A stretch of DNA of 35,032 nt, taken from assembly GCA_021738045.1 (NCBI GenBank), contig JAIPCU010000013.1:1-35032 (forward strand). Reading direction: 5' to 3'. Below the pieces are notes generated by a model, which saw nothing but the letters and a program-made list of their open reading frames with translations, was not told the DNA's origin and did not search any database. The stretch is from Candidatus Methylopumilus sp. (GTDB lineage Bacteria; Pseudomonadota; Gammaproteobacteria; Burkholderiales; Burkholderiaceae_B). The position numbers were made by a program, and so were the translations under genes. Positions 1-9,280 of the stretch are shown in pieces. The first letter of the stretch is position 1, and each line of letters begins with the position of its first letter.

Positions 1-3000
1 TGCAGCAAAAGCCTGGTTTCAGCGAAAGTGAGACGCTATTAGCCGTCACCACAATCTCTTTTGATATCGCCGGACTTGAACTCTATTTGCCATTGATCAG
101 CGGAGGCACGATCGCTTTGGCCTCTAGAGAGACCACGGCAGACGGTTTTGCCCTGCTCAAAGCGATTCAAAGTACCGGCGCAACGGTCATGCAAGCCACA
201 CCAGCGACCTGGCGCATGTTGATGCTCACTGGCACTAAACAGCCTGGGCTCAAGCGAATTTTCTGCGGCGGTGAGGCGCTTGATGGCGAATTGGCCAGTC
301 AGCTTCTTCAAACCGGCGCCGAAGTCTGGAACCTGTATGGACCCACCGAAACCACCATTTGGTCAACCGCTAGCCAAGTGATTGCAACACAGAGCGATGA
401 TTCGAGAAAAAAATCGGGTGCCCCAATCGGCACCCCGATCGGAAATACCCAAACATATATTTTGGACGACTCCCTTGAGCCCTGTGCGCTAGGCGTACCA
501 GGAGAGCTCTACATTGGGGGGATGGGTGTCAGTCGGGGCTACCTGGGACAACCAGGTATGACAGCCGAGCGCTTCATTCCAGACCCTTTTAGCTTGAGTG
601 CCGGCGCACGTTTATATCGAACCGGCGACCTTGTGCGCTATCAAAACGATGGTCAAATCAGCTATATCGGTCGCGTAGATTTTCAAGTCAAAGTTCGTGG
701 CTTCAGGATTGAACTCGGAGAAATTGAAGCCACACTGAACGGACATCCTGAGGTACAAAATGCCGTTGCAGTCGTGCGAATGGATCGACCCGAGCAACCT
801 CAAATTGTTGCCTATGTTCAAACCGCAGCAGACCCTGCGCAGAATGATCAGCAAGCCTCGCTGATTGCGCGCTTACGCACTTTGCTGCAAAGTCAGTTGC
901 CCGCCTACATGATGCCGACCACCATCATGTGCCTGAGCAGCATGCCAATGACACCCAACGGCAAGATTGATCGAAAAGCCCTGCCGTCACCCGATTTCAC
1001 CCAACAACAAGAGGAGTATGTCGCCCCCAATACCGACATCGAGCGTGAATGTTGCGCCATTTGGTCATTATTGCTTGGCATCCCGCAGATCGGCATCAGG
1101 GACAACTTCTTTACTTTGGGTGGGCATTCAATACTGGCAGTCCAACTCATCTCAAAACTCAGAGATGCCTTGCATGTCGAACTTGCCATTCATACCTTAT
1201 TCGATTGTCCAACAATCGAACAACTGGCCCAAAAGATTGCCACGCTGACTGGTTCTGCGACAACGGGCCAACAAGCGCCAACCATTAGCCGGCTGACCGA
1301 GCAAGATAAGCAACACTCAGCTCTGGCTTTCGCGCAACAACGGCTCTGGTTCTTGAGCCAACTAGAGGGCCAAAATGCAACCTATCTGATTTCGGGCGCT
1401 GTCCAGATGACCGGCGAACTTGCGGTCGATGTTCTAGAACCGGTCTTCACCGAACTGGTCAGACGACACGAGGCGTTGCGAACAACGTTTATCGAAATCA
1501 ACGGCAATCCCGTGGCGCGCTTACTGCCTCAGAAAGACTTCAAGATTACGCAGATCTCTTTTGAGCAGCTAAAAGACACTGAACAAGAGAGCGCGATACA
1601 AGATCTCATCCAACAAGAGACCAATCGTCCGTTTGATCTCACGCGTGATGTGTTGTTGCGTGTGTTGCTGATTCGCAAATCGGCCACCTCACATGTCATG
1701 ATCATGACCTTGCACCACATCATCTCGGATGAGTGGTCGATGGCCATGCTGCAGCACGAAGTCGTGCAGCTTTACCATGCCTACCTTAACGAGCAGCCCT
1801 CACCGCTCGTCGAACTGACTTTGCAATATTCAGATTATGCCAACTGGCAGCGCAACTGGCTAACCCGCGAGCGACTCGCCGACCAGATGGCTTACTGGGT
1901 CGCTCAACTCAAAGGAGCACCTGCGCTTCTTGAACTGCCAACCGACCATGCGCGCCCCACCATTGCCAGTCATTTAGGTAAAACCTTTTCTTTCAACATT
2001 GCGTCATCGCTGATGGATGGAGTAAGAGGCCTGACCCAGGCGGCAGGTGCAACGCTATTCATGACACTATTAACCGCTTGGTCAACCCTTTTGGGGCGTC
2101 ACGCGGGCACGACTGATCTGGTCATCGGTTCACCCATGTCAAGCCGTAACCGGTCTGAGCTCGAAAGCTTGATCGGATTTTTTGTGAACACTCTGCCCTT
2201 ACGCATAGACCTCTCAGGCCAAGCTAACAGCCTGACCTTAATTCAGCGGATAAAAAAGACTGTACTCGGTGCCTTTGCACACCAAGAGCTGCCGTTTGAT
2301 CATCTTGTCGAAGAACTCAAACCTGAGCGCAATCTAAGCTACACACCCGTGTTTCAAGCAATGTTTGTGATGCAAAATGCACCAACGGCCGAATTGACCT
2401 TTGATGATCTCACACTCGAGATGATCACCACTGAAACACTAGTTTCAAAGTTTGACTTGACGCTTTCTGTTGAAGACAAACAAGGCACTCTGCACGGTGT
2501 CATTGAGTACAGCACAGATTTATTTGAGCAAGAGACGATTGAGCGACTGGCTACCCAGTTTGAGCAATTACTCATCGGCATGTGCGCGCAGCCAGAGCAA
2601 CAGGTCTTGAGTCTGCCATTATTAACTGCAGAGCAGTCGCGTGCATTGACAGCGATGGCCAACCCCTGGCCACAGGAAAGTCTCGCAAGTGAGTCGGTTC
2701 TGGATGTCTTTGCAGCAATCGTCGCGACCCATCCTGAACAACGTGCTCTGCTGTGTGCTGAACAAGCACTATCCTTTAGTGAGTTAAATCAAGCTGCTAA
2801 CCGGCTGGCTCACCAACTCAGGCGAGCAGGCGCACACTCAAATACGGTCGTCGGCTTGTACGCCGAACCCAGCCTCGAAATGATCGTGGGACTGCTAGGC
2901 ATTTTAAAAGCCGGCGCCGCCTATTTACCTTTGTTACCCGGCACGCCGCTTGAACGCATCAAGAGTATGTGTGCAGAGACAGGAGCCCGCTGGGTGCTCG

Positions 3001-6000
3001 ACACCACCCAAACGCTCAATCCCTGGGAAACGTGCGATCTTTGGCCACTTGAACTCGCGACACTCAGGCAAGCCGACGTCTCGTCGAGGGACCCCGTCTT
3101 CAGGATCGAGCCAGCATCAATCGCTTATGTGATCTATACGTCGGGTTCTACCGGTCAGCCCAAAGGTGTCATGGTCAGTCATGCAAATTTGCTGAATTCG
3201 ACCCGCGCACGCTTAACGTATTACCAAAGGCCCCTCAGCGGCTTGATTCTGCTTCAACCCTTTTCTTTTGATGTTGCCAGCGGAAATATTTTCTGGACTC
3301 TCTGTTCAGGCGGCACACTTTTTCTAGAGCCTCGTCAGTTGGCCCAAGATCCGCAACAATTGCTCTTGCGTCTTGAAAAGACACAAGCATCGCATTTGGT
3401 GTTGCTCCCGCTTTTATACTCCCCGCTACTCGAGTTAGCGGGTCACGCTGAACTCAAGCATGTCAACACCGTGATTGTCGGTGGTGAAAAAATGCCTGCG
3501 GATCTTGTCACTCAGCACCACGCTCGCGCGAGCCATGCTGCTCTATACAATGAATACGGACCAACCGAGACGACGGTGATGTGCTGCGCCTACCCGGCGA
3601 GCGCACCGACCACTCGCGATCGACCGATTCCGATTGGCAAGGCATTGATGCCCAGTCAGCTGTATCTGCTCGACACGTACTTGAACCCCGTCCCGATTGG
3701 CGTGGCAGCCGAACTCTATATCGGCGGGCCGCAGGTGAGTTTGGGCTATCAAGGCCACTCCGGCCTAAGCGCCGAAAAGTTCTTACCGGATCCGTTTACG
3801 CGCCAACCAGGCGCACGGATGTACCGGTCTGGCGATATCGCACGTCGGCGCGTCGATGGCAACATCGAATTCGTTGGGCGTGACGACCAGCAAGTTAAGA
3901 TTCGCGGTTTTCGAGTCGAGCTTGGAGAGATTGAAGCCAATATTAAAAATGATCCAGCCATTACGGAAGTCGCTGTCGTCGCGCATGAACAAGGCAATAG
4001 CAAACGGCTGATTGCCTATCTAGTTCTGACAGGCGAGGGTCAACCGTACTCAGAGGCGGCTCTTAGAGAGCGCCTCGAAAGCAAGTTACCTGCCTACATG
4101 GTACCGAGCGCGTTTATGCTGCTTCAAGCGCTGCCACTGACAAACAATGGCAAACTCGATCACCGCGCCCTACCCCTTCCCGCAAACGAGGACTCCACGA
4201 CACAATATGTCGCACCCTCGACCGAACTCGAGCAGCACCTCGCACAAATCTGGCGTGAAGTGTTAGGGCTTCAAACTATCGGAATTGATGACAATTTTTT
4301 CATGCTGGGCGGCGATTCTATTCTAAGTATTCAAATCATCAGTCGCGCCACGCGTTTGGGGATTGGACTTTCGGTCAAGCAATTATTTTTGCATCAGAGC
4401 ATTCGAAAACTTGCAGCTGTGGCGTCTTCGGTTCAGCAACAACAAGCCGATCAAAATCCTTACGTTGGTTCATTTGAGTTAACTCCAATTCAACATTGGT
4501 TTTTTGAAAATGATCCTGCGAACGTCAATCATTTTAATCAGTCGCTCATGCTGCGAATCGATTCAGCGACTAGCGATGAGCACTTGCTACTATCGCTAGA
4601 GGCATTGCAACGACATCACGACATGTTGCGCGCCCGCTTCCACTGTTTGGGCTCAGTCCGGAAGGCGGCGATTCACGAACACGAGCAGAACGCACCGTTC
4701 AGCTTGCTAGATCTCAGCCATATTCAAGAAAGTGAGCGACACTCAGCCATCGAAAGTGTGGCAAACGCAACCCAGCAAAGCTTGGACATTGAGAGCGGTC
4801 CACTTTGGAAAGTCGTACGAATTAAAGACACACACAAGCGTGAAGATCGGCTGCTTTGGGTGATTCACCATTTGGCTGTCGACGGCATTTCTTGGCGAGT
4901 GCTACTCGAAGACCTCGAAATGGCTTTGAAGCAACTCAGCCAAGGGCAAGAGATTTGTCTGCCCCTGAAAACGTCGTCGCTGCCCCTCTGGAGCGAGCGC
5001 TTAAATCAGTATGTCAACTCGCCGGACATGGCAGATGACTTGACTTACTGGCGCACACAAATTGAGCGGCCAAGGCCCACCCTACCAAAAGATTTTCTAG
5101 ACGCTAGCGCACAGGACAATACCTTAGACAGCCTGCGCACCATTACGAAGATTTTACCGGCAGCACTAAGCGACGCCTTACTCACCCGCATTCCTGGTGT
5201 CTATCAGGCACAAATTAATGATTTGTTGCTGGCCGCACTGCTCATGACGTTCAAGCAATGGACCACTAGCAATGCCTTGCGGCTGACCCTAGAGGGACAT
5301 GGCCGCGAAGACTTGTTTGACGATGTCGACCTTTCGCGCACCGTTGGCTGGTTTACCAGTGGTTTTCCGGTGTCGCTACACAGTCTTGCACTCGATCGCA
5401 TAGGCTCGCACGATCTAGCCGCCGTCGTGAGAGACGTCAAAGATACCTTACGCAGCATTCCGCAACATGGCGTTGGTTTTGGCATCTTGCGCTATTTGCA
5501 CCCTGACGCCTCGGTGCGTAACGCCCTGGTGTCTGGCGGTCATGCTGAAGTCAGTTTCAACTACCTGGGGCAATTCAAAGAGCCTGAAGCAAGTCAGTTT
5601 ATTTTGGGTGAAGCACCCGACTCCTCTGGTTCAGACCAAAGTCGAGAAGGCCGACGTCAGGCAGTCATTGAAATCAACAGCATTCATCGCCGAGGTGAAT
5701 TAGAAGTTTCATGGTCGTATAGCGATAAGTTGCACCGCGCCGAGACGATCGAGGCGCTCGCCCAGCAATACATCGATGCGCTCGTCGAACTCGTGCGTTA
5801 CGGTGAGAACTCTCAGGACTTTAAACCGTCTTACGCAGTGTCTGATTTCTTGCTGGCAAAACTGACTCGAGAATCGCTCGACACGCTAGCACAAGAAGTG
5901 AGCAAGCCGATTTTAGATATCTACCCGCTGTCGCCCATGCAGCAGGGCATGCTCTTTCACAGCCAATTAAACAGCAATTCGGGCGATTACATCATTCAAC

Positions 6001-9000
6001 TCGCCAGTCGGATGCAAGGCAACTTTGAGCCTGAATTCTTTGAAGAGGCGTGGCAAGCCTTGCTGGCGCGACACGATAGTTTGCGCGCTTGTATCGTGAC
6101 ATTACCGGGCGCCGAGCCCTTGCAAGTCATTGTTCAGTCTGCGCGATTACCCTGGAACAGTCTGGATTGGCGTAGTCACACGGCGGAACACCAGCAGCAA
6201 CAGTGGACCGACTTAATTGCCAAAGATCGTCAAACTGATTTTGCTCCTGAACAGGCGCCAATGATGCGCTGCACCGTTGCACGAACCGGTGAAAACACAT
6301 GGAATTTCTTATGGAGCCATCATCATTTGTTGACCGATGGCTGGTGTTTACCCATCCTGATGCGCGAAGTCCTTGAACTCTATCAAGCAAAGATTGAAAG
6401 GCGCTCGGTCAATCTCCCCTTAGCGCGCCCCTATCGCGAGTACATCTCATGGCTCAGCACTCGTAGCCTAGAACAGGCGCAAGCATTCTGGAGTCAATAC
6501 CTAGAGGGGTTCGACACGCCGACTCAACTAGGCCTAGAAGCCCCTATCTCAGTTGCCAGAGCAGACAGCCCTGAGCCGCTCAGTTACGCCTCTCATACGT
6601 TTGCACTGGACAACAAGACAAGCCAAAGTCTGCGTACACTGGCTCAGCAACAGGGGTTGACGCTCAGTGTTCTGATCCAGGGTGCCTGGGCCATGTTGCT
6701 CAGCCGGTATAGCGCGTCTAATGACGTCCTGTTTGGTGCCACCGTTTCGGGTCGCCCGCCTGAGCTTGTCGATGTTGATCAAATGGTCGGTCTCTTTATT
6801 AACACCCTGCCCGTCAGAGTGTCTGTCAAGCCGCAGCAAGCTGTTCTTGATTACTTCCAGGCGTTACGCGACAGTCAACTCACTCGCGATGAGTATGCCT
6901 ATACGCCCTTAGTTGAAATTCATCGCTGCTCAGAAGTGCCGACTCGTCAGGCTTTATTTGACTCGATCGTGATCTTTGAAAACTACCCTGTTGATCAGGC
7001 GCTTGATCAACAGGCTGAAGTCTTGCAAATTGATCAGATCCAAGTCCTTGAGCAAATTAGTTCGCCGTTAACTCTGATGGCGTCTCCAGGCGACAGTATC
7101 CCGCTCAAGTTATTTTGGGATACCTCTCGGTTTGACGGCGTTGCCATGAACCGGCTCTGTGAGCACTTGAGCAATCTGCTGGCTGCAATTCCGAAGTGCT
7201 CGCTAGGCACCCTTGCGCAATGGCAAGAAGCTTTGCTTGGCCAGGATGAGCGCAAACAACTTTCGTACAACCTGAACCCTCCGCCGCTTCACACTGCTGA
7301 CCACGCTGTGGCCTTCTCTGAATTATTCTCCCGTCAGGTCACCAGAACACCCGAGGCGCCTGCAGTCAGTTTTCATGGTGAAACACTCAGTTATGAGGCC
7401 TTGAATCGTCGAGCTAATCAAATTGCCGCGCGACTGCTTGAACTCGGTGCAACGCAAGGTGTCTTCGTGAGCCTGTACCTAGAGCGGTCGGCTGATATGC
7501 TGGCAGCCCTCTTAGCAGTTCAAAAAACCGGTGCGGCTTACATCCCCTTAGACCCAGCTTATCCGAGTGATCGTATCCAGTACATGCTAGAAGACAGCCA
7601 AGCGAAACTCATTGTGACGCAAGCATCTCTTCAAACTGCGTTGCCCGACACTCGCGCGAACGTCGTCATCCTTGAGGATATTTTTAATGACTCTCGGTTA
7701 GGCCAAGAGTGCCCACAGCGTGCAGTCAGCCCAGACGATTTAGCGTATGTGATCTACACCTCTGGCTCGACGGGCAAACCCAAAGGGGTTGCGTTAACTC
7801 ATCGCAATCTGACGAATTTTTTGCTGTCCATGGCAAAAACTCCTGGCTTAAGCCGCTCAGACACTTTGCTCGCAGTGACCACTATTTCTTTTGACATTGC
7901 GGGGCTCGAGTTGTATTTGCCTCTGCTCGTCGGTGCACAGGTGGTGATCGCCGATCGCGAGACAGCCATGGATGGAGTGTTACTCAAGCAAAGCATCGAC
8001 CGACATGGCGTCACGGTGATGCAAGCCACCCCGACCACATGGCGGCTCTTACTTGAGGCAGGCTGGTCTGGCAATACGCCTTTAAAACGAGCCTTTTGTG
8101 GCGGTGAAGGATTTCCGAGCGATCTCGCTCAACAGATGGTAGGCCTGAAACTTGAGGTCTGGAATCTGTATGGGCCCACAGAAACGACAATCTGGTCAAC
8201 CGCGCAACGTGTTGCGGCGAGCGCCGTCACAAAGCCGAATGAAGATATCGGCTACCCAATTGACAATACCACCGTCTACGTTGTGGATCAGGACTGCAAT
8301 TTAATGCCGCAACGCGCCAGCGGAGAGCTCTTAATTGGCGGCGATGGTTTAGCCTGGGGTTATCTAGGTTTACCCGCTCTCACTGCCGAGAAGTTCATCC
8401 CGGATCCGTTTGGAACCACGCCAGGTGCGCGTCTTTACAAAACAGGCGATCGAGCCAGACAGCTGGCCGACGGCACCCTAACTTGTTTAGGGCGAATCGA
8501 TCATCAGATCAAGATTCGTGGCTTTAGGATCGAGCCGGGTGAAATTGAAGTTGTGATTCAACAACATCCCTTGGTGCGACAAGCCGTTGTGATCGTCTGG
8601 ACTGCGGCACCAGGCGACAAACGTCTGGCAGCCTATTTCACCTCGAAAGACCAGACTACGGCGATCGATGCCGTCAAAGACTGGACTCGCAGCCAATTGC
8701 CCGCCCATATGGTGCCCACTGAGTGGGCGCAACTAGAGCAACTACCGCTCACTCCGAACGGCAAACTGGATCGCAATGCTTTACCAGCGCCAGGGGCAAC
8801 CAACCTCGAGCGCTATGTCGCTCCCGCGTCTGAGACCGAGGTGGCCCTCGCGAACCTCATGGCTGAGGTCTTGGGTATTGAACGGGTTAGCTGCGACGAC
8901 GACTTTTTTGATCTTGGTGGGCACTCGTTACTGGCAGGCAGATTGGTCACAAAGATCCAACAAATCTTGCAGATTCAAATTCCGCTCACAGTACTGTTTG

Positions 9001-9116
9001 ATAAACCTTGTGTAAATGTTTTGGCTGAGCATATCGACACGCAGCGTTGGCTTGTACAACAACAAGCACAACCACTTGAGGCGTTGACCGATGACGAAGA
9101 GGAGTTTCGTCTATGA
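1..9116 (+). CDS. Non-ribosomal peptide synthetase, 5'-truncated by window edge; A1(partial)-T-C-A2-T-E-C-A3-T
   Basis: The frame is open from position 3 (QQKPGFSESETLLAVTTISFDIAGLELYLPL, an A-domain A4 region), so the listed Met at 87 is internal. Motifs seen: YGPTETT x3, NGKIDRKALP/NGKLDHRALP/NGKLDRNALP, LGGHS/LGGDS/LGGHS carrier motifs, HHIISDE (C1), HHLAVDG with EGHGRED..VGWFTS and NYLGQF (E), YPLSPMQQGMLFHS + HHHLLTDG (C after E). Confidence 0.97.
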   Translation, partial: QQKPGFSESETLLAVTTISFDIAGLELYLPLISGGTIALASRETTADGFALLKAIQSTGATVMQATPATWRMLMLTGTKQPGLKRIFCGGEALDGELASQLLQTGAEVWNLYGPTETTIWSTASQVIATQSDDSRKKSGAPIGTPIGNTQTYILDDSLEPCALGVPGELYIGGMGVSRGYLGQPGMTAERFIPDPFSLSAGARLYRTGDLVRYQNDGQISYIGRVDFQVKVRGFRIELGEIEATLNGHPEVQNAVAVVRMDRPEQPQIVAYVQTAADPAQNDQQASLIARLRTLLQSQLPAYMMPTTIMCLSSMPMTPNGKIDRKALPSPDFTQQQEEYVAPNTDIERECCAIWSLLLGIPQIGIRDNFFTLGGHSILAVQLISKLRDALHVELAIHTLFDCPTIEQLAQKIATLTGSATTGQQAPTISRLTEQDKQHSALAFAQQRLWFLSQLEGQNATYLISGAVQMTGELAVDVLEPVFTELVRRHEALRTTFIEINGNPVARLLPQKDFKITQISFEQLKDTEQESAIQDLIQQETNRPFDLTRDVLLRVLLIRKSATSHVMIMTLHHIISDEWSMAMLQHEVVQLYHAYLNEQPSPLVELTLQYSDYANWQRNWLTRERLADQMAYWVAQLKGAPALLELPTDHARPTIASHLGKTFSFNIASSLMDGVRGLTQAAGATLFMTLLTAWSTLLGRHAGTTDLVIGSPMSSRNRSELESLIGFFVNTLPLRIDLSGQANSLTLIQRIKKTVLGAFAHQELPFDHLVEELKPERNLSYTPVFQAMFVMQNAPTAELTFDDLTLEMITTETLVSKFDLTLSVEDKQGTLHGVIEYSTDLFEQETIERLATQFEQLLIGMCAQPEQQVLSLPLLTAEQSRALTAMANPWPQESLASESVLDVFAAIVATHPEQRALLCAEQALSFSELNQAANRLAHQLRRAGAHSNTVVGLYAEPSLEMIVGLLGILKAGAAYLPLLPGTPLERIKSMCAETGARWVLDTTQTLNPWETCDLWPLELATLRQADVSSRDPVFRIEPASIAYVIYTSGSTGQPKGVMVSHANLLNSTRARLTYYQRPLSGLILLQPFSFDVASGNIFWTLCSGGTLFLEPRQLAQDPQQLLLRLEKTQASHLVLLPLLYSPLLELAGHAELKHVNTVIVGGEKMPADLVTQHHARASHAALYNEYGPTETTVMCCAYPASAPTTRDRPIPIGKALMPSQLYLLDTYLNPVPIGVAAELYIGGPQVSLGYQGHSGLSAEKFLPDPFTRQPGARMYRSGDIARRRVDGNIEFVGRDDQQVKIRGFRVELGEIEANIKNDPAITEVAVVAHEQGNSKRLIAYLVLTGEGQPYSEAALRERLESKLPAYMVPSAFMLLQALPLTNNGKLDHRALPLPANEDSTTQYVAPSTELEQHLAQIWREVLGLQTIGIDDNFFMLGGDSILSIQIISRATRLGIGLSVKQLFLHQSIRKLAAVASSVQQQQADQNPYVGSFELTPIQHWFFENDPANVNHFNQSLMLRIDSATSDEHLLLSLEALQRHHDMLRARFHCLGSVRKAAIHEHEQNAPFSLLDLSHIQESERHSAIESVANATQQSLDIESGPLWKVVRIKDTHKREDRLLWVIHHLAVDGISWRVLLEDLEMALKQLSQGQEICLPLKTSSLPLWSERLNQYVNSPDMADDLTYWRTQIERPRPTLPKDFLDASAQDNTLDSLRTITKILPAALSDALLTRIPGVYQAQINDLLLAALLMTFKQWTTSNALRLTLEGHGREDLFDDVDLSRTVGWFTSGFPVSLHSLALDRIGSHDLAAVVRDVKDTLRSIPQHGVGFGILRYLHPDASVRNALVSGGHAEVSFNYLGQFKEPEASQFILGEAPDSSGSDQSREGRRQAVIEINSIHRRGELEVSWSYSDKLHRAETIEALAQQYIDALVELVRYGENSQDFKPSYAVSDFLLAKLTRESLDTLAQEVSKPILDIYPLSPMQQGMLFHSQLNSNSGDYIIQLASRMQGNFEPEFFEEAWQALLARHDSLRACIVTLPGAEPLQVIVQSARLPWNSLDWRSHTAEHQQQQWTDLIAKDRQTDFAPEQAPMMRCTVARTGENTWNFLWSHHHLLTDGWCLPILMREVLELYQAKIERRSVNLPLARPYREYISWLSTRSLEQAQAFWSQYLEGFDTPTQLGLEAPISVARADSPEPLSYASHTFALDNKTSQSLRTLAQQQGLTLSVLIQGAWAMLLSRYSASNDVLFGATVSGRPPELVDVDQMVGLFINTLPVRVSVKPQQAVLDYFQALRDSQLTRDEYAYTPLVEIHRCSEVPTRQALFDSIVIFENYPVDQALDQQAEVLQIDQIQVLEQISSPLTLMASPGDSIPLKLFWDTSRFDGVAMNRLCEHLSNLLAAIPKCSLGTLAQWQEALLGQDERKQLSYNLNPPPLHTADHAVAFSELFSRQVTRTPEAPAVSFHGETLSYEALNRRANQIAARLLELGATQGVFVSLYLERSADMLAALLAVQKTGAAYIPLDPAYPSDRIQYMLEDSQAKLIVTQASLQTALPDTRANVVILEDIFNDSRLGQECPQRAVSPDDLAYVIYTSGSTGKPKGVALTHRNLTNFLLSMAKTPGLSRSDTLLAVTTISFDIAGLELYLPLLVGAQVVIADRETAMDGVLLKQSIDRHGVTVMQATPTTWRLLLEAGWSGNTPLKRAFCGGEGFPSDLAQQMVGLKLEVWNLYGPTETTIWSTAQRVAASAVTKPNEDIGYPIDNTTVYVVDQDCNLMPQRASGELLIGGDGLAWGYLGLPALTAEKFIPDPFGTTPGARLYKTGDRARQLADGTLTCLGRIDHQIKIRGFRIEPGEIEVVIQQHPLVRQAVVIVWTAAPGDKRLAAYFTSKDQTTAIDAVKDWTRSQLPAHMVPTEWAQLEQLPLTPNGKLDRNALPAPGATNLERYVAPASETEVALANLMAEVLGIERVSCDDDFFDLGGHSLLAGRLVTKIQQILQIQIPLTVLFDKPCVNVLAEHIDTQRWLVQQQAQPLEALTDDEEEFRL
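4476..5800 (+). other. Epimerization (E) domain within the first NRPS (approximate boundaries)
   Basis: ELTPIQHWFFEND start, HHLAVDGISWR, EGHGREDLFDDVDLSRTVGWFTSGFPV, VSFNYLGQF. It is followed by a C domain that looks DCL-type (YPLSPMQQGMLFHS, HHHLLTDGW). Confidence 0.9.
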
Positions 9117-9280
9117 GCCAAATAGAAATGTTGCTCGCACGTTTGAGAGAACTGAATATCAAAATTTGGCTTGATGCAGATCAACTCGGTGTCAGAGCTC
9201 CAAAAGGGGTCTTGACCAAAGAGTTGGCGACAGAGCTGAAAGACAACAAAACACAGATCTTGGAATACCTCAAACAAGCC
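9113..9280 (+). other. TubC-type N-terminal docking domain
   Basis: About 55 residues before the C domain resemble the TubC_N docking family. The upstream NRPS ends in the acidic tail LTDDEEEFRL, a plausible partner. Confidence 0.8.

Noticed and set aside
9000-9116. Possible trans-acting gap or missing domain between the two megasynthases
   Set aside because: The first protein ends in a T domain and the second begins with docking-C, a normal inter-subunit junction.
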